This document shows, piece by piece, positions 1-11,884 of a DNA stretch of 64,000 bases. Under the pieces are notes generated by a model. That model saw only the letters and a program-made list of their open reading frames with translations, searched no databases and was not told the origin of the DNA. A program made the translations under genes and the position numbers. Within the stretch, counting starts at the first letter, position 1; each line of letters begins with the position of its first letter. The stretch comes from Histoplasma ohiense (taxonomy: Eukaryota; Ascomycota; Eurotiomycetes; Onygenales; Ajellomycetaceae): positions 4,278,001 through 4,342,000 of the forward strand of contig JAEVHH010000003.1 in assembly GCA_017607445.1 (NCBI GenBank), written 5' to 3'.

Positions 1-525
1 GCTGGCCCCCAGTAGTTGGTTTGCGCCCATGGTTATATCTTGCAGATAAGTCTACTGATGGCTACCCAAATTCGAGCACTGGATGACGTCTCCCTCCACT
101 TTATGTCTTGTTAGTTTTTTGTGTATGATTAACTTCCCGTGGCAAGCCTCCTGGTTGCGATCATATCCTTACGGAAAACATTCAGAAATGCTGCAGCTTC
201 ATCGCCCAACATCAAAACGCTATCTGTCACATACAATTACTTCTAGGCTCATGTCTTGTTATTATTATGTTCTAACTAACAGATCGCGTTGCAGTGTATG
301 GAGCCTCAGATCCCATGTGCGACAAGTTAATCGGAGTTCGATCAGTGCGCCCATCGTTTTCCCTCCACATCCCACCGTCCTTTCGAGCCTCACTTGCCCA
401 GTGATAAAAGTGCATAGTGTTATAACCGCCCTATAGACTGTTGCGACTGTATCCATCGCTACTGGACGTATAGGTGGTCAACCTTACAGCAAGAGAGTGT
501 TGTGTCCTGGCAGGGTCTGCGCAAA
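1..525. other. Intergenic, upstream of the Zn2Cys6 gene
   Basis: No convincing gene. It is probably the promoter and leader of the regulator that starts at 526. A TGACGTC (CRE/ATF-like) heptamer lies at 84-90. The short open frames here show no recognisable protein. Confidence 0.5.
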
Positions 526-2842
526 ATGTCAGACACCGTGCCACCTCCCACAGGGCCTTCAACAACGGACACAGCTCCCCGAAAAGAATCAGATCCATCT
601 CCAAATCATCACAATCCAGCTGCTACAGCATCAGCGTCTTCTGCCCCTAGCCAAGATGCCCCACCTACACCGAATCCGCTCCTCAACCCCTCTCCCTCAA
701 CCCAGTCACCACAGATGCAGCCTCCAGACCCGCAGCCACCGCAACAACAACAACAACACTTATCGCAGCATATGGATCCCGTACACCAGCTTCAGCATTA
801 CCAACCTCCATCAGCGAATTCACAGGCGACGATAAACCAAAACCCATTAAGTCTGCCTCCAATTCAATCAATTGAAACCCATCCCCAAAATCACCAGATT
901 CCGCAGGCCCATTCGCAAGCGTCCATCTCCTCTGCGATAAATGCTCCAATGAACATGCCCCCACCGAATATCCCCCAATACTATGCTCTCGCTGGAGCCA
1001 TTCCCGGTCCCGATCCGTATCCAATAACGGGTGAACCAAACCGAGGGTTGTCTAGTGGTCGACACAAAAAGGAAGTTAAGCGACGGACGAAAACGGGTTG
1101 TCTTACCTGCAGGAAACGAAGAATAAAGGTAAGAATAGCATTTAATTAACAATGTAAATTCTACACAGACGAATATGTTGTAAAATAAACGAATGCAGCG
1201 TTGGCGGAGGGAATCCCCCCCTTTTTTTTTTTTGTCTGTCCTTCTGCTCCCCCGCATTAATCACTGCGTCGATGCTCGCTTAAAGCGTCGCTAAACGAAA
1301 GCTACATCAGCCTCCCCGCATTACTTTTCTTTTCCAAGGAGCTTTGAACCTCCTTTGACAAAAGTTCATATTCACTTGACACTGTGTCGTTTTATCCCCG
1401 CCATCGTCCCCGCACTCTGCTTCCCTACCTTGTGGTTATCTCACCGTGCGCTTTTATCTACCCCTCTCTATTTATCTCACCGCTAACTGGAGCTACTTGG
1501 ACCGCATACAGTGTGATGAAAGACATCCCGTTTGTAGGAATTGTGAAAAAAGCAAGCGCGATTGTCTTGGATACGATCCGGTGTTCAGACCGCAGCCAGG
1601 CCCGACAACTCTGCAGCCTGCGCCGTCGCAACCATCGTTACTCGGATCTCCTCAAGGCAGCCCCACGTATACCAGTGCTCATAACTCCCCAACCGGAAGC
1701 CAGTCTTTCGCGCATCCACCCTTACCAACAACAAGAACATCATCTTCATTTTCAGTTCATCAGTTCGATTACGGAACAAACGCAATTGATCCAGCCTTAG
1801 AAGGAGCCGCGTCACCAAAGGCCGGTACGCATAACACAAGCGAAGGGCGCCAAACACCATCTTCAGTCATGTATGGGACTGAGAACCTAGAATGTAATAT
1901 CTCTTCACGTTCGACCCAATTCCTCATCTTGTGCTAATTTCCCTTTTCTGTATAGTAAAACCTGTAAAGGTTGTGGATCTCCTTTCCGTTCGCGGACATC
2001 TCTCTCCAACTCCAGAAATCACAACAATCCCCGCATCACGAATCGAGGAAATCAAACTAGTCTACATCTCATATGCGGTTGCTATTGACAAATTTCTCGA
2101 ATGCACCTGGTTCGAAACGAAAGGGATGGTCCATCTCCTGGCCAACTCTCGCCTCTTATCATATTACTCCGCCCTTTTAGATGGTTTCAACGACCGCAAT
2201 ATCCATGACCCTGCCGTTCTGGCACGGGTCGAGAGTCTCGAGGCCTCCGTCATTTGGGAAACGTTAACATTAACCCGCGTCGCTCGTACCAAAGAACCAG
2301 ACACGAACGGAAATGGGACCACAACCAATACCACCGATGTCGAACTCCTATACGCCGTGAAACGACTAGCCGTTTTCGAAGCCCTGATAACCGGCACATA
2401 CCTGGACACGAACCCGGTGAGTCTAGACAGCTACCCGGAATGCGATCCGGCACACAGACTCCCCGGCATCGGTAACCAGATAAAATCCCGCGAGATCGAT
2501 TTTTGGGAATCCGTCGGCCGTTACCTTACTATCTCCGAGGACGAAGCAAATGCACAAAAACGAAAAGAGGAAGCTTTGGCAATAGCTCGTGGGCTGTTGG
2601 ATACTTTTGAGAACCGCGATGTTATCTATTCTATCGTCATTGTGCGGCATATTGCTAAATTCCAGCCGCGGAAACTAAAGCAGACAACTGCCAGCACAGA
2701 TGAGAAGGATGCCGCCGCGAAGTTGTATGTTGCAGTTAGGTTCTTGGAGGACGAAAGCCATGGTAAAGGGACGAACCAGGTTATCAAGCGGTTAAGCGGG
2801 ATGGTTGTCAAGTATTGGGAGGATCCACCAGGGGCCTCATAG
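526..2842 (+). CDS. Zn(II)2Cys6 transcription factor
   Basis: Three exons, 526-1128, 1512-1893 and 1956-2842, give about 623 aa. The first 180 residues are Pro/Gln/Ser-rich and disordered with a short poly-Gln run. A binuclear zinc cluster follows at about residues 188-220: exon 1 supplies CLTCRKRRIK and exon 2 supplies CDERHPVCRNCEKSKRDC, giving six cysteines with the expected spacing and a basic loop. The C-terminal half (exon 3) is helical and resembles the Fungal_trans_2-type middle region of such regulators. It should bind CGG-type sites in the nucleus; targets are unknown. Start: the ATG at 526 is the first in frame after an upstream stop. The 383-bp first intron interrupts the zinc cluster and is long for this window. 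Splice phases agree at both junctions (0, then 1). It resembles OefC-type developmental regulators of Aspergillus, but I cannot assign orthology. Confidence 0.9.
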
Positions 2843-3864
2843 TCAATTGGAGTTTTATATTTTATATTTTCTTCCATCTTTTTTTTTTTTTTTTAAAAAA
2901 AAAAAAATTAATTATATGAAAAATGGGTTGTTCTCTCTTTTATCTTCTTTGTATTTCCTGTTTTTCATTAATTATTTGGATGAATGGGTTGGTTGGGATG
3001 TGTTTTTCATCTTTATCGACTTTTTTCTTTTCTCAAACATACTTTGCTACTTATTGTTACTATTTATCCTGTATAACAACAACAATTGTTAAAATCTAGT
3101 GGTGAATATTTGATTTAGATTCTGATTTAAATTTTCTCCTGGCTATCTGTTTCTGATATTGGCAAATTCGGTTGATAATAACTGACAACGCCAACACGAC
3201 AGCAAGGCGTCTTCAGGAGTGCAGGAATGCATCTCCCCGCCCCCCTTTCTCGCCTTTTTTCCTCTCTATTTCGGCCATGTCGCTCTATTTTGCAAATATG
3301 ATATATTTTGTTATTGGCCTAATTGACAGCGGGTGAACATAATAATTCAGTTGAACAATTGCGTATAATCAATTCGACAACTGCAGCCAGTGCAAGAAAG
3401 TGGATTTGGCTTTGGGCACGGCCAACGACCAGTTCCCGCACCCTAACCCTTACCCCTGGGAACATCGGTTAAATGCATGTAGCAAGTAATCCATGCATGC
3501 GCTGTACCTTGGAACAGAGGCTTTAACGTTGCATATCCAGATATAAATAATTACTATTATATAGGCAGCACATGGCTAGTTTAGTTATGTAGGAAATGCC
3601 TTTACAAAATCAAAAATAATAAAACAGTCTTTCCTCCCTTGTTCGCATAAGGAAACCGCCCCAATTTGTATTTGCGTATTCGCTTTTTGGCTCCCTCCTC
3701 CATTTTATTTATAGCCGTATATTACCTAGGTGTATTATTATATAGTATACTCGGACAGGCGTGGGTGTTCCCCAAGAAGCAAAAAAAAAAAAAAAAAACA
3801 AAAAGGGATAGAAAAAATGTGAAAGAGCTATCTATATAGCTGGGTTGAGGATAAATACTGCATT
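2843..3864. other. Intergenic between convergent genes
   Basis: About 1 kb of 3' flanks with no gene. It holds a T16A13 inverted tract at 2879-2907 just after the upstream stop, a poly-A run at 3781-3798 and scattered AT-rich sequence. Confidence 0.5.
2879..2907. repeat. Poly-T/poly-A inverted tract
   Basis: Sixteen T followed directly by thirteen A form a perfect self-complementary stretch, 37 bp after the stop codon of the Zn2Cys6 gene. It probably lies in the 3' UTR or polyadenylation region. Homopolymer growth is a sufficient explanation. Confidence 0.8.
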
Positions 3865-5549
3865 TCACGATACCAGCGACATCTCTCCCTGTTCGGGAAC
3901 GGGAGATTTCAACTTGCCCTTTTCAATGGCTTGGCGCACATTGTCGATCGCCCATTCTTCCATGGCTGTTTGGGTCTATACAACAGAGTGTGTCAGTCAG
4001 TAACCGCGATCTCTGGTGTGGCCAGCCTCCCCCCTCTCCCCCCCCTCCCAAAATTACGTTACCTCGACAGTGTAGGTGCCCATATGCGGCACTAGCATGA
4101 CATTCGGGTTGCGCAAGAGGCCCGGGTGCACATTGGGCTCGTCCTCGAACACATCTAGGCCGACAGAGAGAACTTTGCCACTGTCTAGCGCTTGGACCAT
4201 GGCATCTTCATCGATGACAGCGCCGCGGGCGGTGTTTACGACGACCACGCCTTGTTTCATCTTGGCGAATTCGGCATGGCTGATTATGTGCCGCGTGCTT
4301 TTCTGTGGAAGAATTCAGCAAATGGAAGAAGAAAAGGAATGGAGAGGGATGTGTGCGTGTGTGCGAAAAAAAAAGGGGTGGGGGAAAAAAAGGGTTGATA
4401 TTGTTGGGAAAGAAAATACGGGGGGCTGAAATTCAACCAAGACAGAAAGAAAGAACAGCCAGAAAAGAAAGAAAAAGAAAATACACCCACATTCAATGGT
4501 AAATTTAAACTAATCACATCGCTCCTCCTCAATAATTCATCAAAGGATACATATTCCGCGCCGTCGGCAAGCTCATCACTCAGCTTTCTGCGGTTATGGT
4601 AGATAATCTCCAGACCAAAGGCTTCCGCCTTCTTTTTCAAATTCCGACCGATTCCCCCCATGCCCAGGATTCCGAGAACTTTCCCTTGGGGGTCATGGCC
4701 CAGTTTTGGAGGCGGCTGGCCTTTCCATTTCCCTTCTCGCAGGGCCAGCATGCTTGTGTTAAAGTTGCGCAGTGCCCCAATTATCAAGAACATATTAACA
4801 TCTGCGGTTGCGTCGTCGACGGCTGTTGGAACATTGGAGACTAGCACCGGTGGCGAGCGCGCGCTACAGGCATCAACGTCGATTTGGTCATATCCAGCTC
4901 CTGTGGGCCGTTGTCAATATCGCGATTCCGCGGATGAGACAGGCGAGAACAAATTGGGTTGCAATAGCCACTATGTCATGGGAAAACATGGACTTGAATA
5001 TTGCAAAAGTGACAAAAGGAGGCAGAAACATACCGCAATGTGCAAGATATCTCAGTGATTTCGGCAGCACATTGACCAATTCCTCATCGACGAGGCCAGT
5101 GACGCTTGATGACTCAAAAGTCCGATAAGCCACGAGGACGCCATCGAGCTTGCCAGTGAGGCACTCCTGAATGAATTCGGCACGATTAGTGGCCTTTGTT
5201 TCAACAAGCTCTGCAATATCTGCCAGACTGGCCCAAGCTGAATGGGCACTTTGTAGAGATAAACATGTAATAAACCCTATCAGCATATTCCTAAAGAGGT
5301 AAAATATGTATATATATATGTAGGGGAAAGTTCTATGTATCAAATGGGAACAAATTGTGGCGTGGTTAAAGTAAAGTATACCATCATGGACAAGTCTAGC
5401 AACATAATACCGTGCAAAATGTAGAGATCGATATTGCCAATTGTCCATCGCCAGAGGAGGGAGCGCAGCCAGGGGAGATGGGGGTTGCAAAAGACTCACT
5501 GGTCTATCTTGCCCAGAAGCAGCGCCTTCGGCTTGCTGTTGGAACCCAT
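3865..5549 (-). CDS. D-isomer-specific 2-hydroxyacid dehydrogenase (glyoxylate/hydroxypyruvate reductase type)
   Basis: Five exons on the minus strand: 5549-5500, 5248-5034, 4900-4491, 4302-4063 and 3975-3865. They give 341 aa, normal for the family, and every junction keeps phase. The Rossmann motif GMGGIG lies at about residues 168-173. Catalytic residues of the family are visible: Arg in NTARGAVIDE, Glu in DVFEDEP and His in VPHMGT. The conserved HCGAGYD entrance motif is split by intron 2 and restored by splicing. The enzyme should reduce 2-keto acids such as glyoxylate or hydroxypyruvate (or oxidise D-2-hydroxy acids) with NAD(P)H in the cytosol. Substrate cannot be set from sequence; fungal relatives are annotated as glyoxylate reductase or D-mandelate dehydrogenase. 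The start ATG at 5549 opens directly on a short exon that encodes the family's N-terminal strand. Confidence 0.9.
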
Positions 5550-6549
5550 AACAATTTGAATTTGTAGATTGTGGACTTAAAGAGCTTGCTTCTATTTTCT
5601 ATCAGTTAGTGATGGCTATGCTAGTGATGGTGAAAAGCAAAAGAGAAAATAACAATGCTGCACTTAAATATCGATGGAAGTTGCTTTACATCCAGTTGAT
5701 CTGCAGCCGGCGGTAATTTATATAAATCTGGGCGCCCTGAATGACCGACCTGCAACGGGATATGGTGTGGTCCAGGCACGGGCAAGATGTCGGCGGCGAG
5801 GGCCGCTTAAGAGTCGGCTTGTAAATAATAAACTTTATAGAAGTTTTAGTTTATTCAACTCGGCTACGGGGTTCGGCACGAAATATATACGAGTACCTAA
5901 AGAAAGAAAAGCAAAAGAGCAAAGGCCTGCATGGGACCGTGTTATTTTTTTTGCAGCTGGGTCCTGATCTGTCAGAGAAAATGAATATGGTTCTGACTGG
6001 AAAATCTGCTGGGAAAAGGGAAACGGTGGATATCTACTACTGGTACTATCTCCAACGGCTGGCACGATTTGTCCATATCCATTGTTCCCCACATCGTGGG
6101 GAGAGTGGCAACAAGTTGGTGGGATAAGCACGGGGGTCCTATTGCTAGTTAAGCAGTTATTAAAGCCTTTAGAATACTGTCTCGTTAATATTGTAGTCCT
6201 ATATATTTTCCCTGTGGTAATTGTGAAATATTTATCGGCAAAAGACATAGTATTCGGCCGAGCGAAAGGGATCTCTGGTCTGGGATGGCTCCAATTGCAA
6301 GTGAAGCTGGGGTGGAATAGGCGGCTAGATATGTATCTTGCCTTGATACACGTCGAGCTTATGCATGGGATGTTGCCGGCATGAAGATAAAAAGGGTAGA
6401 TATGCCCGACCAGCTCGATATCTCGAGACATTCCCGAGTATGGCTCCAAGAATAAAATTCCATTTTTGATGGCTGCCAATCCACGTTGTCTTATGCGCGG
6501 CAAAATATTTAGTATATGAACAAATGGAGACGAAGAGAAATGAAACCAC
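5550..6549. other. Intergenic, about 1 kb
   Basis: This is the promoter side of the 2-hydroxyacid dehydrogenase and the 3' side of the Cwf19-like gene. A 222-codon minus-strand open frame (5835-6503) has no recognisable domain and I do not call it. Confidence 0.5.
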
Positions 6550-8855
6550 TCATCCCTCCGTCAACACCCTTGTCCAATCAAACTTCCTCCACCGTTTTTT
6601 AAACCCATCAACTCTCCCATCAGTTCCCTTGCGCCACCGTCCTTGCCGCTTAATTATATCCGGCTCCAGATCCAGCATACCGCCTATAACTTCCCTGGCA
6701 AACAGATCCCCACGTGGCCACCGATTGGTATCCTCCACAATATGCCCCAGCCCGCCATCCAATTCAAACCATACGTGAAAATACGGCATCTCCTTCGCAA
6801 TGGTGCGGCGGAACGCTAACTTCCCCATTCCCGCGCGCGCCTGTGCCAGGGTGTCGATCAATTTCTTATGCTGCGTCCACTCCTCGTCAGCGGCGAGAAT
6901 GGCTTCCTTGAAGAAAGCTGGAGAGGTCTCGCCAAGAGCGTAGGGGAGAGGAACGACTTCCATCGCGGCGTGGCGGCGGCGTTGTGGTTGTGCTGCGTTC
7001 TCATAGAAGATTACATCTCGCCCCTGATCGTGATACATGCGCGTTAAACTTTTCATGAAGTTTCGGATCTCCTCCCATTCGTCGTCGTCACATTCGAGGA
7101 GATTGCTCCGGTGTTGTATCGGGACGATGCAGGCGCTCCCCTCACAGAGCTCGGGTTCTGTGGGGAGAGTGAGATATACTCTCGTTGCCAATGACACCAC
7201 GGGGGCGAGGGGGGGTGTTTCTGTGTCTTCGTGGTAGCAGAGTGGGCAGCTATCAAGGATACGGTTCATCTTTTGGAATTCATTGATCGCGGTATTTTTT
7301 ATGTTGATATCTGATTTTTGTACGCGTTTGGCGAGCTTCGCGGCATTCTCGTCCATATACTCAAGGTCATTCTAGAGAGTAAAAGAGTCGGAGGGTTAGA
7401 ACTCATATCACCGTTTTGTGGAGAAATGTCAGGCGGGCATGATAAAAAGAAAATGCTCACATCGAATTTTGCATCCTTCGCAATCCTCTCCGCAAACCGC
7501 TGTCCTTCACCTCCAGCCTGGCCACGGGTCCTACGCTCCTCTCGCACCATGTCTTCAATGGTCATATCTTCATTTTCCTGCACTTGGCCTCTTTCATTTC
7601 CTCTCTTCGTATCCACTGGTTTAACTTCTCGCCGTTCCCCTCCAGCGAGTAGCCTATTGTCCATCACACCAAGGACCACCAGATCAGGATCCTTTCGATT
7701 CGCCATAGATGCAATTGCAGCATTATATTCCGCCTCTAGTTCGGCCGCATTCGGCGCCTTCCGTAGCTTTGCTTTCATCACCTGTGCCTTGAGCCTATTT
7801 AGATCCGTAGAATCGAGCTGTTTCGTCTGCTGTGGAATTAGAGGCCCGGATTCAACAGATTGCCTTGAATGCAACTGGAAACCGCTTGGATCCTCATCTT
7901 CTTTGCGAGTTTGCCGTTCTTCTTTCTCCTTCAAGTCGAGTTTTCTTTCCCGATAAAGCTCACCACTGGGCTTCTCTTTGCCAACATAGTCCTCACCATA
8001 AGTCTGCCTCCTCTCCAACTCAATTTCCTCCTCCCTCGCATCGTCAAAAGAACGCAGGTCCCCAAATCGCTCAATAGCAACATCCTCAACCCTTGCCCCC
8101 GTTTCCTTCGCCTGCCTGTATACAGCTTTCAGTTTCGTCATCCGCCATTGAGAACCAGCATCACCAAAAGTATAGTCCACGTCATGTTTAGCCGGCACAC
8201 CCACATCTTTGCTATCAGGCTTCGGTTCTCCCTCTTCGTTAATATCATGTAAATGGCGATTAAGCTCTCTCTCATGCAATTTAAGCCCGTAATCCACCTG
8301 CAGCATACGTTTTGTTGATGGTTCTGACTGCTTAGGTTTGGGGCGCTGAACGTAGTCTATATCCAGTGCGGAGGGGGCTTCCATCCATGAATCGCGCTGT
8401 AGTCCTGTAGGCTCTTCTTTACGAATTGGTAGTGGAGATATATTTGAGGTCAACAGATCCGGCTCTCCCGCTTTCCCACTCTCTTCGTGCCTAGACCCGC
8501 GTTTCTGCGAACGTTCGTTGTTCCCATCGCCGTTGCTGCTGGAGTGGCGGGAGCGTTTGTGTCTGTGTCCGTCTTCATTTTCGTCTTGGTAATTGCTGTG
8601 TCGGGAGGAGTGATGGCGACGGCTGTGGTGGTGAGAGGAGTGCCTATCTTTGTCTCTTTCTCGATCCCTGTCATTGCCCCTGTCCCTATTCTTTTCCCTG
8701 TCGCGATATCTATCCCTATCTTTGTCTCTATGTCTGTGTCGGTCCCGGTCCCGGTCCTGGTCCTGGCGTTTCTCCTGATGCGTTTCCTTGCTTTTCTCTC
8801 GCTCCCTTTTCTTCTGACTTGCAGCCAGCTCTTTTTCAAAATCATCCAAAGTCAT
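6550..8855 (-). CDS. cwf19: Cwf19-like pre-mRNA splicing factor
   Basis: Two exons (8855-7461 and 7371-6550) give 738 aa. The N-terminal 110 residues are an RD/RS-like region of alternating Arg, Asp, Lys and His, followed by a charged linker. The C-terminal half matches the CwfJ pair of domains. The first (CwfJ_C_1, HIT-like) has CPLCYHED, the acidic ELCEGSACIVP segment and a zone ending near NAAQPQRRRHAAMEVVPLP; the second (CwfJ_C_2) has PYFHVWFELDGGLGHIVED. This family associates with the late spliceosome and is linked to lariat debranching. The histidines of a HIT-like active site are partly visible (HAAMEVVP). It shares a 314-bp divergent promoter with the GPN1 gene. Start: the ATG at 8855 gives MTLDDFEKELA, the usual short acidic beginning. 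Confidence 0.92.
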
Positions 8856-9169
8856 CTTTTTTTTTTATCTGCAGGTCATAATCGCGGATGTGGTTGATAT
8901 TTCCAAATATTGGACGAGGTTTTGTTTCCTCGTTAGCGAAAGGGATTGGGGCTGTCCCAAAGCTCCGGGATGACGTTGCTCCATTTTTCTTCTATTAAAT
9001 ATAAGCATCGATCAATTTTCTCCCCGCCACAAAAAACATTTCTCCGCACTGTCAATATCCCCCAACACTCAAAGTTTACCTCTTCGCCAATACTAATTGC
9101 ATAACATTGCCACTTTATCCTGATCGTATACCAACATCAATAACCTGCCGAGGACAGCCCGCGATAATC
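8856..9169. promoter_or_regulatory. Divergent promoter, cwf19 / GPN1
   Basis: A 314-bp gap separates the start codons of two divergently transcribed housekeeping genes, so both promoters must lie here or overlap the leaders. A TGACGTT element sits near 8971. No TATA box stands out. Confidence 0.6.
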
Positions 9170-10469
9170 ATGGCGGGGCCCGTCGCGGTCGTCTGCGTTG
9201 GCATGGCTGGTGAGAATCAATTAGAAACAGTCGCGAGTCCCATAACAAGTCCTCCCAAATACTAACTACAATGAATCCCCAGGATCCGGTAAGACGACCT
9301 TCATGCAGCGCATCAACTCATATCTACACTCCAAACTCAAACCTCCGTACGTCCTCAACCTCGATCCAGCCGTCCACTCCGTCCCCTTCGAAAGCAACAT
9401 CGACATTCGCGACTCAATAAACTACAAAGAAGTCATGAAACAGTACAATCTAGGCCCCAACGGCGGTATCCTCACCTCTTTAAACCTCTTCGCCACAAAA
9501 ATCGATCAGATAATATCTATATTGGAGAAGCGCACGCTTCCTCCCCCTGCCAGTTCAGATTCCAATGCCAACATCGATCCTACAAAGCCAAGCCAGACGC
9601 CGCGAAAACACATTGAGCATATTCTCATCGACACGCCTGGGCAGATTGAAGTGTTTGTATGGAGCGCGTCGGGGAGTATCCTACTCGAGACGTTGGCCTC
9701 CTCGTTCCCAACAGTTATTGCATATGTGATCGATACCCCACGAACGAGCTCGACAAGTACATTTATGAGCAATATGCTGTATGCATGCAGTATACTGTAC
9801 AAGACCAAGTTGCCAATGATTCTCGTCTTCAACAAAACGGACGTGAAGGACGCAGAGTTTGCGAAGGAGTGGATGTCTGATTTCGAAGCTTTCCAGGCGG
9901 CGTTGCGTGAGGAGGAAGAAGCTGGCGTCTTTGGTGGTGCTGAAGGAGGGGTGGGAGGCATGGGAGGGGGAAGTGGCTATATGGGCTCATTTTTGAATAG
10001 TATGAGTCTGATGCTGGAGGAATTTTATCGACATCTCAATGTGGTTGGGGTAAGTGCTATGACTGGTGATGGGATCGATGGGTTCTTTGAAGCGGTGGAG
10101 GAAAAGCGGCAGGAATTCGAGCGGGATTATAAGCCTGAATTGGAGAGAAGGAGGAGAGAGAAAGAGGTGGCGAAGGAGGAGAGAAGGGAGGCCGAGCTGG
10201 GGAAATTGCTTAGGGATATGAATGTTTCTAGTTCTGGGACCCGCGGTGGGCAGAAGCAAAGTCGGGAGCCGGAGACTGTGTCCGAAGCGGAAGATGACGA
10301 AGATTCGGATGAGTACGAGGACGTGAAACCTGGTGAAAATGAAGTTGACCAGAGAGACGATACTGGGCTTGAAGAGAGATATAAGCATGCCCTGGAGGAA
10401 TCGGGTCCGGGTCTATCTGATCAGGAGCGGAGCTCTGCAAGATATCTACGCTCGAGTAATATTGGATGA
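9170..10469 (+). CDS. GPN1: GPN-loop GTPase 1 (Npa3/XAB1 family)
   Basis: Two exons, 9170-9209 and 9283-10469, give 408 aa. Exon 1 carries VVCVGMAG and splicing restores the P-loop GMAGSGKTT. The defining Gly-Pro-Asn insertion (YNLGPNGGILTSLN) is at about residues 71-73. DTPGQIEVF is the G3 segment and NKTDV the G4 base-recognition motif. The C-terminal third is a charged coiled region rich in Glu/Arg/Lys followed by an acidic Glu/Asp stretch, as in Npa3. The family assembles RNA polymerase II and carries it into the nucleus, working with GPN3. The intron inside the P-loop is phase 1 and well supported by GTGAGA and CCCAG borders. Identification is secure at family level; assignment to GPN1 rather than GPN2/3 rests on length and the long acidic tail. 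Confidence 0.95.
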
Positions 10470-11193
10470 TAGGCATAATTGACTTGGATTATTCGATGTA
10501 TTACTCGCTCTTGATAGTCACTTGAGTACTTCTTATCTAGAGCTCCGCCAAACTGGGAGCCATGTCATGGATTGAAGCACTCCACCTTAACTTGAAAATA
10601 AAAGCAGCTTTTAGCATTGAATTTAACTTACGACAATAGGCCAGTAAAAAGAAAAACCTCCAATAGTAACAACAATGAGAATTCCTCTTTTCAAACGTGT
10701 TCTCAGAGGAGATTTTCTGTATTGGGCTTCCTCACACCATGCAATGAATGCTTCGGAGAAATGTGGGAAAAGTGTACAGTTCAGAGCTCAGCAAGCTCTT
10801 GTCCAAATAGCCAAATGTACTGTACTTCGTGCTGTTATTGCAGTTGGCTTGAGACGATGCCAGTATATACAATTGAATATTCTTCCGTAGTATATGACTA
10901 TGTTTATTGTATTTGCCTCATGATGGTAGCTCTTCGCATTCCTGTTTGCTGTAACTATGATGTCATACTTAAAAAGGAGCAATGAAGCTCTGATGACTTT
11001 TCCTGCATCCTAGTTTAGATCTCAACCATCGACGGAAACACTACAAATACCCGATTTATGGAGATATCTCGGAGAAAAACCCGAAAAGCGGCTATTTCCT
11101 ATTGTAGGTTTCCTCAGGAGGTATCCGTTAAATCAAACCCTTTCACCATATACGCAACGAGGCAACAGTTAAACTCTGTTCTTGCGTTCAACG
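10470..11193. other. Intergenic
   Basis: 3' flank of GPN1 and promoter of the small membrane protein gene. A 122-codon frame at 10617-10985 is cysteine-rich but without recognisable similarity and is not called. Confidence 0.5.
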
Positions 11194-11884
11194 ATGGATG
11201 TATGTTGAATCGGTCTATACGAAGACTCGAATAGACTGAACGAAAGTTGACATCTGGAAATCCTCGCACAGGTCTTCTACGCATATACATACAGCACAGC
11301 GGCATGGCTAAGCCTGCAGGGCATTCCGCTGGTCGCAACTCCCAAAATGATCATCATGATTCTGCTCGATGAATCACGTCCACCTGCGAGTATGACCCCC
11401 GCCCCGCTCTCCCCAGTTACCACCTACAAGAATGATAGGAACAAAACGGAAAGATTAACTAAACGTCGTAGTGCTCGAAATCTATTTCGCGCGGTGTTTC
11501 GGCCTAAGCCTCCTCGCCATCGCCGCCATGACCATCATGCTCACGGGCTCGATACCCCTCTCTTCATCCGCCGCATACTCCATATCCACAGAAGAAGATG
11601 ACCCTAAGGCACCCTACGCCGTGCCCACGATTCTCATGTCATCGATATTCCACGCCTCGTCAGCCTGCTACACATACGCCTGGTTCCATACGACAAGGCA
11701 GACGAGTTTTGCGATAGCAATGGTGATGTATGGCGGGCTGGCGTCGGTGGGGCTGTGGTGTTTGTTGTTTGCTAGTAGTGATGGAAGGATTAGCAGGAGG
11801 ACTGGGGCTGATAAGAGGACGTCGGGGTTCCCTTTTAAAAATGAGCAGGCGGATAAGAAGAGGCAGGGAAAGAAGATGCTCTAG
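11194..11884 (+). CDS. Small multi-pass membrane protein, hypothetical
   Basis: Model of three exons, 11194-11199 (only ATG GAT), 11272-11389 and 11472-11884, giving 178 aa. About four hydrophobic segments are visible: AWLSLQGIPLVATP through MIIMILL, then FGLSLLAIAAMTIML, then PTILMSSIFHASSACYTYAW, then MVMYGGLASVGLWCLLFA. The C-terminal tail of about 35 residues is strongly basic and hydrophilic, probably cytosolic. I recognise the general pattern of an uncharacterised fungal membrane protein but no named family. Exons 2 and 3 are well supported by coding character and by phase agreement across GTATGA...TAG. The two-codon first exon is inferred from the GTATGT donor after ATG GAT and the CACAG acceptor, and could be wrong. 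Confidence 0.65.

Noticed and set aside
3436..3460. Telomere-like CCCTAACCCTTACCCC
   Set aside because: Fewer than two true CCCTAA units, inside an ordinary spacer with housekeeping genes on both sides. Not an interstitial telomere of any convincing length.
5835..6503. 222-codon minus-strand open frame
   Set aside because: No domain or conserved motif recognised, it lies in the spacer between two real genes, and its composition looks random. A chance frame is the simplest reading.
10617..10985. 122-codon cysteine-rich plus-strand frame after GPN1
   Set aside because: Considered as a small secreted protein, but there is no signal peptide at its start and no regular Cys pattern.
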